From: Mycolicibacterium neoaurum
GTDB lineage: Bacteria; Actinomycetota; Actinomycetes; Mycobacteriales; Mycobacteriaceae
Reading direction: 5' to 3'
DNA: 64,000 nucleotides
NCBI RefSeq assembly: GCF_036946495.1
Contig: NZ_JAQIIX010000002.1
Location: forward strand, 2,728,001-2,792,000
Of the stretch, positions 8,187-16,776 are shown in pieces. Every line of letters begins with the position of its first letter. Positions within the stretch are counted from its first letter, which is position 1. The notes under the pieces were generated by a model. The model did not search any database. It was given only the letters and a program-made list of their open reading frames with translations, and was not told where the DNA came from. The position numbers were made by a program, and so were the translations under genes.

Positions 8187-9050
8187 ATGAAGTCGACCGC
8201 CGGCCGCCTCGACCGGGGTGCCCGCATCCTGGTGGTCCTGGTCGTCATCGGGATCGTGGTGGCGGGGAGTGTCGGTGGATTCCTGGCCAGCCGCTCCTAC
8301 ACGCAGCAAGCCTCGGTGCCCTTCGGCACCGAGGACGCTGACAGCCCCGATGTCGTGCTGATGTCGATGTACATCACCCGGGTCGACGTTCACGACCAGT
8401 CGATGACGGTGGAACTCGATGTCAACGACGATCCCGTCGGTGGTGTGAGCGACGGGCTCACCGAGGACATCACCGTAGAGACCAACTCGCGGCGCTCCAG
8501 CGTGGTGAAGTTCGCCGCGGGCGACCGATTCCACACCGTGATCCAGGAGTTCGCCCTCGGCGGCAGCAGCACCGACTTCCCGTTCGACACCTACCAGTCG
8601 TTCCCGGCCATCCAGGTCCTCGGGGCCGACGGCACACCGCTACCGCTGGAGGTGACGGTGTCCAGCGGCGATGCGTTCTTCGCCGTGACACCCACCCTGT
8701 CGCCCGACCAGGGCTGGCTGTCGCTGACCCTGAAGGCCGAACGCAGCGTGCCCACCATGGTTTTCGGCGTGTTCATCATGGTGCTGATGCTGGGATTGGC
8801 GGCCTCTGCCGCGGTACTGGCGTCCTACGTCGTGCGCACCCGTCGTGGCGTGGAGTACGGCGCGTATTCGGTCATGGCCGCGCTGCTGTTCGCGATGGTT
8901 CCGTTGCGCAACGCCATTCCCGGCGATCCGCCGATCGGCTCGTTGATCGACTTCTCCGCGTTCTTCATCGCCGAGGCGGTGATCGCGGTCTCGCTCATCA
9001 CCAGCGTCGTCGTCGGGTACCGCAACCAGGTGTCCGTCGACGCGCGCTAG
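8187..9050 (+). CDS. DUF4436-family membrane protein
   Basis: A 287-residue protein. One N-terminal membrane span (residues 12-34, ILVVLVVIGIVVAG) precedes an extracytoplasmic beta-rich domain (40-190), and three C-terminal spans (about 192-220, 230-250, 258-280) follow. This layout matches the actinobacterial DUF4436 family, whose function is unknown. The ATG at 8187 is chosen; an in-frame ATG at 8178 would add three residues. It ends in a 4-base convergent overlap (CTAG) with the HAD gene, leaving no room for a separate terminator. Confidence 0.82.
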   Translation: MKSTAGRLDRGARILVVLVVIGIVVAGSVGGFLASRSYTQQASVPFGTEDADSPDVVLMSMYITRVDVHDQSMTVELDVNDDPVGGVSDGLTEDITVETNSRRSSVVKFAAGDRFHTVIQEFALGGSSTDFPFDTYQSFPAIQVLGADGTPLPLEVTVSSGDAFFAVTPTLSPDQGWLSLTLKAERSVPTMVFGVFIMVLMLGLAASAAVLASYVVRTRRGVEYGAYSVMAALLFAMVPLRNAIPGDPPIGSLIDFSAFFIAEAVIAVSLITSVVVGYRNQVSVDAR

Positions 9051-9730
9051 CTGTGCGGGAGCGTCAGGCCGTGCGATCTGAGGGCGGAGAGCAACCCATC
9101 CGGACGCCGTGCGGTCGGTAGTGGATCCACCAGCGCGAAGGCGCAACCGACGGCGCGTGCGCCGCCGTCGGCCTCCTCACTGTCACCCACCATCAGCGTT
9201 TCCTCGGCGCTCACACCGAGGCGGTGCAGCGCGGTCTGGAAGATCGCGGGATCCGGTTTGACGGCACCGACCTCGAACGACAGCACGTACTCGTCGGCGC
9301 CGGTGCCTGCGGCGGCCAGAGCCGGTCGTAGGTCGAAGGCGATGTTCGACACCACGGCCGTCTTGATCCCGTTGCCGCGCAGTCCGTTCAGCGCCGTCGC
9401 GGTGTCGGGGTAGGGCGTCCAGGAAGCGGGATCCACCAGCTTCGGGTACAGGGCGGCCGCATCCTCTCCGGTGAGACCCGATTCGCGCAGCACATGCAGA
9501 TACGCCTCACGGTGCAGGTGCGGTTCCAGATCCCGGTTGGCCCAATTATGTTGCTGCTCTGTGTTCATGGGCACCGTGCTTCCGGTCGGCGCGGTCACCC
9601 GACGCATCAGCTCGGCCTGCACGTGACCCTTCACCGTCTGCTCGTCGACAGTGATGCCGTCGAACCAGTCGTCCTGTTCCTCCAGACGGAACAGGGTGCC
9701 GGAGAAATCGAAGAGTACCGCGCGGATCAC
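9047..9730 (-). CDS. HAD-superfamily hydrolase
   Basis: A 227-residue Rossmannoid HAD enzyme with a helical cap. Motif I is DFSGTLF: the nucleophile Asp is present, but the usual second Asp (DxD) is Ser, as in dehalogenase-like members rather than typical phosphatases. Motif II is VVSNIAFD, motif III Lys is in VGAVKPDPAIF, and motif IV is MVGDSEEAD. The GTG at 9730 follows an AAAGGA ribosome site and starts exactly at the motif I strand (VIRAVLFDF). It lies 14 bases downstream of the Eis-like gene on the same strand. The substrate is unknown. Confidence 0.85.
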   Translation of the reverse strand: MIRAVLFDFSGTLFRLEEQDDWFDGITVDEQTVKGHVQAELMRRVTAPTGSTVPMNTEQQHNWANRDLEPHLHREAYLHVLRESGLTGEDAAALYPKLVDPASWTPYPDTATALNGLRGNGIKTAVVSNIAFDLRPALAAAGTGADEYVLSFEVGAVKPDPAIFQTALHRLGVSAEETLMVGDSEEADGGARAVGCAFALVDPLPTARRPDGLLSALRSHGLTLPHS

Positions 9731-9744
9731 GGGGCCGTCCTTTC

Positions 9745-11025
9745 TCAGTAGTGGTCGGGGATGGCGGGCGCCACCGGCCAACCGAAGCCGACGGACGCCC
9801 GGTGCACCGAACCGGCGGTCTGTTCGTGGACCAGACCCGCGGCAGCGAGGTGGGCAAGGGTGGTCCCGCCGAGGTACACCGCGCCGAGGTCACGCACACC
9901 GATGGCGATATCGGCAGGTGCATCGGTCTTTTCGCATTTCGCACCGTCGACATCACCGCGCAGTCGGTACCGCGCGGTGTTCCACGGGCAGAACTCGTCG
10001 TGCACGTCCAGAACCGCATCGACCGGTGCGGCATAGCGGCGCAGTGTGAGTGCCCGCCTCACGTCCACGAGCCGGACGAAGATGCCGTCGGACACCTCGC
10101 AATGCAACGCTCGGCTGTCGGCAACCAGTCCGCGCAGCGGTTCGTCGATGGCGGCGTCCTTGAAGACCAGACGTCGAATCAGGTCGATCTCCAGCAGGAA
10201 TCGCCAGAGCTTGGCGTAGGCACGCGGATTGGTGGCGCGCACCTCCTCGACGTGCAGCTCTCCGATGGGGCCGCTGGCATCCCACGCCGACTTGGTCCGG
10301 TACCGAGCGAATCCGCTTGGCGTACCGTCAGATTCGCGGTGCAGGGCGAATCGGATGCTGCCGCTGTTCTTACGGCGCTCGTCGTTGTCGAAGACCTGAT
10401 AGTCCCACCACGCACGCGGCCGGTCCATCCGACCCGGCAGATCGGCCACTGCCCGGTCATAGATCACGGGTCCGACATCCAGCAGGGTGTCGACGCCGAT
10501 CTGCGACACGGAACCTCCCCCGAGGTCGACGTCGGGGCGGAAGCCGAGATCGCGCACCGGGCCGGACAACGTGGCGTTCTGGCTCGCCAGCCCATACCCG
10601 AAGCGGCCGTAGATCGATGTCTCGGAGGCGAACAGCATGGCCACCGCCTCGGTACCGCGGTCGCGGATGGTGTCCAGTTGATGGCGCATCATCTGGCTCA
10701 GCAGCCCCCGCCGCCGATGGTCGGAGGCGACGCTGACGCCCGTCACCGCCGCCACGTCGGTCTGTACGCCGCCGGGCAGCACGACCTTCTTGCGGTAATC
10801 CCCGGCGGTGGACACCCATCGGGTTCCGTCGTGAAACCCGAACATCCGGTCCAGGTCGGTGAAGGCACGCGCGAGTCTGATGTCGTCGGGCTGGGGGTCC
10901 TCCAGGAAGCCCCAGGCCATCGCGGTGTTGAAGTCCTGGTAGTCGGTGTCGTCGCGCAGGGCGCGCAGGGTCAGCTCGGGCACATACCCATGTCTACCGT
11001 GACGGGACGATCGGGCGCGCGTCAT
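9745..11025 (-). CDS. Eis-family GNAT N-acetyltransferase
   Basis: About 412-426 residues in the Eis layout: an N-terminal GNAT domain with the acetyl-CoA loop VTGVSVASDHRRRGLLSQMM, a second degenerate GNAT half, and a C-terminal SCP2-like domain ending PDHY with the free C-terminal carboxylate typical of Eis. Eis enzymes acetylate amines on aminoglycosides and lysines. The start is uncertain: the ATG at 11025 is used, but the GTG at 10983 gives 412 residues, nearer to M. tuberculosis Eis, and starts at VPELTLRAL. It sits 19 bases downstream of the SOUL gene, so the SOUL-Eis-HAD trio is probably one operon. Confidence 0.85.
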   Translation of the reverse strand: MTRARSSRHGRHGYVPELTLRALRDDTDYQDFNTAMAWGFLEDPQPDDIRLARAFTDLDRMFGFHDGTRWVSTAGDYRKKVVLPGGVQTDVAAVTGVSVASDHRRRGLLSQMMRHQLDTIRDRGTEAVAMLFASETSIYGRFGYGLASQNATLSGPVRDLGFRPDVDLGGGSVSQIGVDTLLDVGPVIYDRAVADLPGRMDRPRAWWDYQVFDNDERRKNSGSIRFALHRESDGTPSGFARYRTKSAWDASGPIGELHVEEVRATNPRAYAKLWRFLLEIDLIRRLVFKDAAIDEPLRGLVADSRALHCEVSDGIFVRLVDVRRALTLRRYAAPVDAVLDVHDEFCPWNTARYRLRGDVDGAKCEKTDAPADIAIGVRDLGAVYLGGTTLAHLAAAGLVHEQTAGSVHRASVGFGWPVAPAIPDHY

Positions 11026-11045
11026 TTTCTCGCGCGCAGGTCTGC

Positions 11046-11666
11046 CTAGATCGTCACGACCACTTCGTTGCGCCGGCGGAAGGGCAGCGTCCAGGGCGGA
11101 TCGTAGAACCACGCGATCGGCTCGCCCGCCGGTTCGATGCCGTTCGCGCCGAGTGTGTCGACGAGATCGGCGGCCTGTTGGGCGACGGCCGCGGGGCTGC
11201 GGTCCCCGGTGAAGCGGATGACCGCAACGGTTTCGGGCGGCACGGACACCAGATCGACATCCGGATCGTCGGGCTCCGGCAGGGTTTCCAGCGTCCACTC
11301 CGACGGCATGAAGAACCGGATGGTCCAGCCCTCTTCGGCGCTGCCCTCCTGGCTCACCGGCGCGGTCATGGCGATCTCCTGTGCACCGCCCTGCTGGCTC
11401 ACCGGTGCGGTCATGGCGATCTCCGTCCGGCGCTGGTTTCCACCGAAGATGTAGGACGCCAGCTTCCGGAATCCCGCGTTGAGGGCCCGTTCTCGGTCGC
11501 CGGTGATGGTGGTCTGCGCTGCGATCCGGCGGCTGTACCGCCTGATCTCGACGTTGCCGGTGAGTGGGCGGCTGATGTAGCGCGGTTCCTCCACGGTCCG
11601 CACGCCGACCACCGATGGCACCGATTCGACGATCTGACCGGCCAGTTTGACGAGATTCACTGCCAC
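11046..11666 (-). CDS. SOUL-family heme-binding protein
   Basis: A 206-residue protein of the SOUL/HBP family: EEPRYISRPLTGNVEIRRYSRRIAAQ at residues 26-50, a TAPVSQ motif repeated twice (near 90 and 105), and IRFFMPSEWTLETLPEPDDPDV. The family binds heme or other tetrapyrroles in animals and occurs widely in bacteria with unclear roles. The start is the GTG at 11666 behind an AAGGAG ribosome site. First gene of the SOUL-Eis-HAD run on the minus strand. Confidence 0.88.
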   Translation of the reverse strand: MAVNLVKLAGQIVESVPSVVGVRTVEEPRYISRPLTGNVEIRRYSRRIAAQTTITGDRERALNAGFRKLASYIFGGNQRRTEIAMTAPVSQQGGAQEIAMTAPVSQEGSAEEGWTIRFFMPSEWTLETLPEPDDPDVDLVSVPPETVAVIRFTGDRSPAAVAQQAADLVDTLGANGIEPAGEPIAWFYDPPWTLPFRRRNEVVVTI

Positions 11667-11724
11667 GCTCCTTCCTGATGAAGGTATTCGCGGCAGATCG
11701 GGTGACGGATGGGTCGACCGCCGG

Positions 11725-11952
11725 TCAGCTTTCGCCGAATTCGTCGGCCTCCGCCCGGAAGAAGAACATGCTCACCACGAAGCTGGTCAGCGACAGCAGG
11801 CCGACTCCGAAGGTCAGACCGATGCGTTCCAGACCGAAGGTTCCGATGGTCAGGGCGAACCCGATGATCCCGATCATCGACAGGAACAGCGCTCCGGTGC
11901 TTAATGCCTCGGAGGTCGCGGGGCGGGAGGCGACTGCGACGCGGTCGTCCAT
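11725..11952 (-). CDS. small two-span membrane protein
   Basis: 75 residues with two predicted membrane helices (about 20-42 and 48-68: ALFLSMIGIIGFALTIGTFG and GVGLLSLTSFVVSMFFF) and an acidic C-terminus. An AGGA ribosome site precedes the ATG at 11952. I do not recognise the family. It lies between fadD8 and the SOUL gene on the same strand, 58 bases before SOUL, and could be co-transcribed with it. Confidence 0.65.
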   Translation of the reverse strand: MDDRVAVASRPATSEALSTGALFLSMIGIIGFALTIGTFGLERIGLTFGVGLLSLTSFVVSMFFFRAEADEFGES

Positions 11953-12036
11953 CGTCGGGGTTCCTATCTCGGGATGCCTACGTTGTCAGCGCATCTGTAC
12001 CCCGGACCGCCCCGCCCCAATCCTCGGCGGGGAAAC

Positions 12037-13647
12037 TCAGCCGACCGAGCGGCCCGCACCCTCCCAGAACTGCGCACGCACCGCCTTCTTGTCCGGCTTG
12101 CCCAGCGCGGTCACCGGCACCGAATCCACCACGACGACCTGCTTGGGCACGTGCACCGAACCCTTGCGTTCCTTCACCGAGGCCTGGATCTCGGCGATCA
12201 TGACGTCCACCGCGGACTCGTCGGACGCGGCATCGGGACGCAGCACCACCACCGCGGTCACCGCCTCGCCCCACTTCTCGTCCGGCGTGCCGATCACGCA
12301 CACCTGGGCCACCGAGGGGTGCTCGGCCACGACGTCTTCGACCTCGCGCGGGAACACGTTGAAGCCGCCGGTGACGATCATGTCCTTGGTGCGGTCGACG
12401 ATGAAGTAGAAACCGTCCTCGTCCTCGCGGGCGAGGTCGCCGGTGTGCATCCAGCCGCCCTTGAAGGTGTCGGCGGTGGCCTCGGGCAGATTCCAATAGC
12501 CGCCCGACACCAGCGGGCCCGCCACGCAGATCTCGCCGACCTCGCCCTGGGGCACCGGCTTGCCGTCGTCGCCCAGCAACGCCACCTTGGCGAACAGCGT
12601 GGGTCGGCCGCACGAGGTCAGCCGCTTCTCGTCGTGGTCCTTCTTGGCCAGGTAGGTGATCACCATCGGCGCCTCGGACTGCCCGTAGTACTGGGCGAAG
12701 ATCGGGCCGAACCGGCGGATCGCCTCGGCCAGGCGCACCGGGTTCATCGCCGAGGCGCCGTAGTAGACGGTCTCCAGCGACGACAGGTCGCGGGTGTGAC
12801 TGTCGGGGTGGTCCATCAAGGCGTAGATCATCGACGGCACCAGCATCGTCGCGGTGATCTTCTGTTCCTCGATGACCCGAAGCACCTCTGCCGGATCGAA
12901 CTTGGTCAGCACGATCAGCTCGCCGCCCTTCACGATGACCGGGGTGAAGAACGCGGCGCCGGCATGTGAGAGCGGGGTGCACATCAGGAACCGCGGATTC
13001 TCCGGCCACTCCCATTCGGCCAGCTGCACGGTGGTCATGGTGGTGATCGACTGCGTCGTACCGATCACGCCCTTGGGCTTACCGGTGGTGCCGCCGGTGT
13101 AGGTCAGACCACCGATGTGGTCGGCCGGTAGATCGGCGGCGACCAGCGGTCTGGCGTCGTACTTGGCGGCCTCCGCACTGAGGTCGACGGCCTTCACACC
13201 GGCTTCGGTCAGCTCGGCGGGCACGGGGCCGATGGTCAGGACCTGCTCCAGCGACGGGACCTTCTGCATCAGTCCGAGCGCCCGTTCGACGAACATCGGT
13301 TGCGGGTCGATGATCAGCGAGGTCACCCCGGCGTCGGAGAGCACATAGGCGTGGTCGTCCAGCGAGCCGAGAGGGTGTAGTGCCGTGCGGCGGTAGCCCT
13401 GGGTCTGGCCGGCGCCGATGATCATCAGCACCTCGGGGCGGTTGAGGGAGAGCAGTCCGACCGCCGCCCCTGTCCCGGCGCCGAGCGCCTCGAAGGCCTG
13501 AATGTACTGGCTGATGCGGTTGGCGAGCTCGCCGCCGGTCAGCGTGGTGTCGCCGAGGAACAACACCGGCCGGTCCTTATGGCGCTTCAGCGCGCCGACG
13601 GTGAGATGGCCGGAGTGCAGGAAATGGCGCAGCTGGGAGTCGCTCAT
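12037..13647 (-). CDS. fadD8: fatty-acid--CoA ligase FadD8-like
   Basis: A 536-residue adenylate-forming enzyme activating a carboxylic acid with ATP and CoA. The P-loop TYTGGTTGKPKGV is near residue 185, MNPVRLAEA and YGQSEAP follow, and GWMHTGDLAREDEDGF plus DRTKDMIVTGGFNVFPREVE mark the hinge and C-terminal domain; the catalytic Lys is in ALGKPDKKAVR. The position between the menB region and the amidohydrolase-menC genes matches Rv0551c. The ATG at 13647 lies 11 bases from a perfect KstR-type operator (13658-13671), suggesting control by sterol availability. The natural acyl substrate is not established by sequence. Confidence 0.92.
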   Translation of the reverse strand: MSDSQLRHFLHSGHLTVGALKRHKDRPVLFLGDTTLTGGELANRISQYIQAFEALGAGTGAAVGLLSLNRPEVLMIIGAGQTQGYRRTALHPLGSLDDHAYVLSDAGVTSLIIDPQPMFVERALGLMQKVPSLEQVLTIGPVPAELTEAGVKAVDLSAEAAKYDARPLVAADLPADHIGGLTYTGGTTGKPKGVIGTTQSITTMTTVQLAEWEWPENPRFLMCTPLSHAGAAFFTPVIVKGGELIVLTKFDPAEVLRVIEEQKITATMLVPSMIYALMDHPDSHTRDLSSLETVYYGASAMNPVRLAEAIRRFGPIFAQYYGQSEAPMVITYLAKKDHDEKRLTSCGRPTLFAKVALLGDDGKPVPQGEVGEICVAGPLVSGGYWNLPEATADTFKGGWMHTGDLAREDEDGFYFIVDRTKDMIVTGGFNVFPREVEDVVAEHPSVAQVCVIGTPDEKWGEAVTAVVVLRPDAASDESAVDVMIAEIQASVKERKGSVHVPKQVVVVDSVPVTALGKPDKKAVRAQFWEGAGRSVG

Positions 13648-13657
13648 GACATCAGAT

Positions 13658-13671
13658 TAGAACGTGTTACA
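13658..13671. promoter_or_regulatory. KstR-type operator upstream of fadD8
   Basis: TAGAACGTGTTACA fits the published KstR consensus TnnAACnnGTTnnA at every fixed position and is a near-palindrome. It lies 11 bases before the fadD8 start and 20 bases before the divergent DUF3253 gene, so a bound TetR-type repressor could control either. No KstR gene is in the window. Confidence 0.6.
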
Positions 13672-13690
13672 GATTTAGTTTCAAGGTCCG

Positions 13691-13957
13691 GTGTTCACTG
13701 GAGGGGTGAGCCAGAACCCCGAGCTGCGGCGCGCGATCCTGTCTCTGGCCCGGGAGCGCGGCCCCGACAAGACCATCTGCCCGTCGGATGCCGCACGCAC
13801 GGTGGGTGGTGAGCGGTGGCGCGAGCTGATGGATGCGGCCAGGGATATCGCCCGAGACCTGGCGCGGGGCGGTGTGGTCGAGATCAGTCAGCGCGGCACG
13901 GTCCTCGACCCGGACGCCGACTGGCGCGGACCGATCCGAATCAGGGCCATTGGCTGA
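13691..13957 (+). CDS. DUF3253-family protein
   Basis: An 88-residue protein with a compact winged-helix-like sequence: AILSLARERGPDKTICPSDAAR, then WRELMDAARDIARDLARGGVVEISQRG and a basic end. This matches DUF3253, whose function is unknown. Start choice is open: the GTG at 13691 is used; the GTG at 13706 has a GGAGG directly abutting it. It is divergent from fadD8 and shares the promoter region with the KstR-type site. Confidence 0.75.
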   Translation: MFTGGVSQNPELRRAILSLARERGPDKTICPSDAARTVGGERWRELMDAARDIARDLARGGVVEISQRGTVLDPDADWRGPIRIRAIG

Positions 13958-14020
13958 TCGATGATGACCGAGTCGTTCGTTTCGCCCGGGGACGACGCGG
14001 TCGGCCTCTAACCTTGGCCC

Positions 14021-15643
14021 ATGTCAGGCCCCGATACGCCGGCCGATCTGGTCATCACCGGCACCATCCTCACCGTTGACGATGCCCGCCCGGAGGCGCA
14101 CAACCTGACCGTCGTCGGGGGCCGGATCGCCGCCGTCGACGTGGCCGAGGACGAACTTCAGGCCTGGATCGGACCCGATACCACCGTGCTGTCGGCCGGT
14201 GACGGTTGCGTGCTACCCGGTTTCATCGAGGCACATGGCCATCCGCTGATGGAGGCGGTGGCGTTGTCCGAGCGGATGGTCGACATCCGGCCGGTGACGC
14301 TGCCCACCGCCGAGGAGGTGGTGGCCGCGGTGCACGCCGAGGTCGCCCGCCGCGGCGCCGACGGTGCATATTTGAACGGCTGGGATGCCTTGTTGCAGAA
14401 GGGTTTACCAGATCCGACCCTGCGGTGGTTGGACAGTGTCGCCGACACCCCGCTGGTGATCATGCACAACTCGGGCCACAAGGCGTTCTTCAACAGCGCG
14501 GCGGCCCGCATGGTCGGGATCACCAAGGACACCCCCGATCCCAAGGGGGCTCGCTACGGCCGCGGTGCCGATGGTGAACTCGACGGCACCGCCGAGGAGT
14601 CCGCCGCGGTGTTCCCGCTGATCGGCGGTGCCATCGCGGTGGCCGACTACCCGGCGATGCTGCTGGCCGAGTGCGATCGGCTGAACCGGGCGGGCCTGAC
14701 CACCTGTTCGGAGATGGCCTTCGACCCGATGTTCCGGCCGGTGCTGGCGGCGATGCACGACCAGCTGACGGTCCGGCTGCGCACCTACGAGATGTCGACG
14801 GCGGATCTGCACACCGACGCCCAGCCGTTCGACGGGGACGATCTGGTGCGTCAGATCGGTATCAAGATCTGGGTCGACGGCTCACCGTGGGTCGGCAACA
14901 TCGACCTGAGCTTTCCCTATCTGGACACCGAGGCCACCCGCACCATCGGCGTCGTCCCCGGCTCCTGCGGGCACGCGAACTACACCCGCGAGCAGCTGGC
15001 CGAGATCGTCGGGACGTTCTATCCGCAGGGCTGGCAGCTGGCCTGTCACGTGCACGGCGACAACGGCGTCGACACCATCCTGGACGTCTACGAAGAGGCG
15101 CTGCGCGCCCATCCGCGCGATGACCACCGCCTGCGCCTGGAACACGTCGGCGCCATCACCGACGAGCAACTGGCGCGCGCCCATGCGCTCGGAGTGACCT
15201 GCAGCCTGTTTGTCGACCATCTGCATTACTGGGGAGACGTCATCGTCGACGGGTTGTTCGGGCCCGAGCACGGTGAGCGGTGGATGCCGTGCGGTTCGGC
15301 GGTGGCCACCGGCATGCGCATCTCCCTGCACAACGACCCGCCCGTCACGCCCGAGGAGCCGCTACGCAATATCAGCGTGGCCATGACGCGCACGGCGCCG
15401 AGCGGACGGGTGCTCGCACCCCAGGAGTGCCTCACACTCGACCAGGCCATCCGCGCCCAGACCCTCGATGCCGCCTATCAGCTGTTCGACGATGAGCGGA
15501 TCGGCTCGATCGAGGTCGGCAAGTACGCCGATCTCGTTGTGCTGTCGGCAGATCCGCGTGCTGTCGCGCCGGAGGCGGTGGCCGATCTGCAGGTCAGGGC
15601 CACCTACCTGGCGGGCAGGCAGGTCCACCCGAAACCCGAATGA
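14021..15643 (+). CDS. amidohydrolase family protein (YtcJ/Rv0552-like)
   Basis: A 540-residue metal-dependent hydrolase of the amidohydrolase-3 type. The metal-binding HxH is in GFIEAHGHPLME near residue 70, additional His ligands occur in HVHGDNGVDT and LRLEHVGAI, and the final Asp region is SLHNDPPVTPEEP. The N- and C-terminal beta segments form the small barrel. It belongs to the conserved block before menC, as Rv0552 does in M. tuberculosis. No known substrate. The ATG at 14021 gives the typical ADLVITGTILTVD opening. Confidence 0.9.
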   Translation: MSGPDTPADLVITGTILTVDDARPEAHNLTVVGGRIAAVDVAEDELQAWIGPDTTVLSAGDGCVLPGFIEAHGHPLMEAVALSERMVDIRPVTLPTAEEVVAAVHAEVARRGADGAYLNGWDALLQKGLPDPTLRWLDSVADTPLVIMHNSGHKAFFNSAAARMVGITKDTPDPKGARYGRGADGELDGTAEESAAVFPLIGGAIAVADYPAMLLAECDRLNRAGLTTCSEMAFDPMFRPVLAAMHDQLTVRLRTYEMSTADLHTDAQPFDGDDLVRQIGIKIWVDGSPWVGNIDLSFPYLDTEATRTIGVVPGSCGHANYTREQLAEIVGTFYPQGWQLACHVHGDNGVDTILDVYEEALRAHPRDDHRLRLEHVGAITDEQLARAHALGVTCSLFVDHLHYWGDVIVDGLFGPEHGERWMPCGSAVATGMRISLHNDPPVTPEEPLRNISVAMTRTAPSGRVLAPQECLTLDQAIRAQTLDAAYQLFDDERIGSIEVGKYADLVVLSADPRAVAPEAVADLQVRATYLAGRQVHPKPE

Positions 15644-15702
15644 GCCCGCACGCTGACCGCCGCTAGCATGGGTGCCCTGCTGGTGACCTTGGGAGGATCG
15701 CG

Positions 15703-16665
15703 ATCGCACCACCGTTCGAGTGCCCGCCGCTGGATGATCTGCTGGAGCGTCTGCACGTCGTCTCCCTGCCGATGCGGGTCCGGTTCCGCGGCATCACCGT
15801 CCGTGAGGTCGCGCTGATCGAAGGGCCGTCCGGCTGGGGCGAGTTCGGCGCTTTCACCGAATACGAACCGACCGAGGCCGCGCACTGGCTGTCTTCGGCA
15901 GTCGAGGCCGCCTACCGACCCGCACCCGTCCCGCATCGTGACCGCATTCCCGTCAATGCGACCGTGCCTGCGGTGGCGCCGGAACAGGTGCCCGAGGTGC
16001 TGGCGCGATTCCCCGGTGCCCGGACGGCCAAGGTGAAGGTCGCCGAACCCGGACAGTGTCTGGCCGATGATGTCGCCAGGGTCGAGGCCGTGCGGGCGCT
16101 CGTGCCCACCGTGCGTGTCGACGCCAACGGCGGCTGGAGTGTGGCCGAGGCGGTGGAGGCGGCCGGTGCGCTCGGCGAGCTCGAATACCTCGAGCAACCG
16201 TGCGCCGCCGCCGAGGAGCTCGCCGAGGTGCGCCGCCGGATCGACACCCCGGTCGCGGCCGACGAATCGATCCGCAAGGTCGTCGACCCGTTCCGGGTGG
16301 TGGCGCTGGGCGCTGCCGATATCGCGGTGGTCAAGGTCGCTCCGCTGGGCGGTGTGCAGCGGCTGCTGGTGATCGCCGCACGGATAGGCATCCCGGTGGT
16401 GGTATCCAGTGCGCTGGACAGCGCAGTGGGCATGTCCCGCGGGTTGCTGGCTGCCGGGTGCCTCCCGGAGCTGCCGTACGCCTGCGGGCTGGGAACCGGG
16501 GGACTGTTCGTGGAGGACATCGTGGACCCGGTGGCGCCGGTCGACGGCTTTCTCCCGGTCGGTCCCGTGGTCCCGGATCGCGCGCGGTTGACCACGCTGG
16601 CCGCACCGCCGGACCGCCGCCAGTGGTGGATCGAACGGGTGCGGCGCTGTCACGCGCTGCTGTGA
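15703..16665 (+). CDS. menC: o-succinylbenzoate synthase MenC, apparent non-canonical start
   Basis: Enolase-superfamily enzyme dehydrating SHCHC to o-succinylbenzoate. Catalytic residues are visible: KVK in TAKVKVAEPG, metal ligands in VDANGGW, EYLEQP and VAADESIRK, and the second catalytic Lys in AVVKVAPLGG. The first ATG in frame (15772) would remove about 23 residues that read as a normal mycobacterial MenC N-terminus (PPLDDLLERLHVVSLPM). Between the in-frame stop at 15664-15666 and 15772 there is no ATG, GTG or TTG. A GGGAGG at 15691-15696 is spaced 6 bases before an ATC at 15703, so initiation at ATC is proposed; the fallback is 15772. Confidence 0.85.
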   Translation: MAPPFECPPLDDLLERLHVVSLPMRVRFRGITVREVALIEGPSGWGEFGAFTEYEPTEAAHWLSSAVEAAYRPAPVPHRDRIPVNATVPAVAPEQVPEVLARFPGARTAKVKVAEPGQCLADDVARVEAVRALVPTVRVDANGGWSVAEAVEAAGALGELEYLEQPCAAAEELAEVRRRIDTPVAADESIRKVVDPFRVVALGAADIAVVKVAPLGGVQRLLVIAARIGIPVVVSSALDSAVGMSRGLLAAGCLPELPYACGLGTGGLFVEDIVDPVAPVDGFLPVGPVVPDRARLTTLAAPPDRRQWWIERVRRCHALL

Positions 16666-16704
16666 CCGGCCACCGCTGTGACCAATCGAGATGCCCCTGC
16701 GGAC

Positions 16705-16755
16705 GTAGTATCACCGGTAGTACTACCGCGGCGGTAGTACCACCGGCGGTACTAC
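16705..16755. terminator. 51-bp inverted repeat between convergent menC and hicB-like genes
   Basis: Left arm GTAGTATCACCGGTAGTACT... and right arm ...CCACCGGCGGTACTAC pair over 25 positions around one central base with three mismatches. The arms are built from repeated GTAGTAC/GTACTAC units. It begins 40 bases after the menC stop and ends 22 bases before the hicB-like stop, so it is well placed as a bidirectional terminator; its internally repetitive make-up also fits a small repeat element. Confidence 0.7.
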
Positions 16756-16776
16756 ATATGCAGACCCATCATTGGG

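Noticed and set aside
9047..9730. Assigning the HAD protein as a phosphoglycolate phosphatase
   Set aside because: Motif I reads DFSGT, lacking the second Asp required by typical HAD phosphatases.
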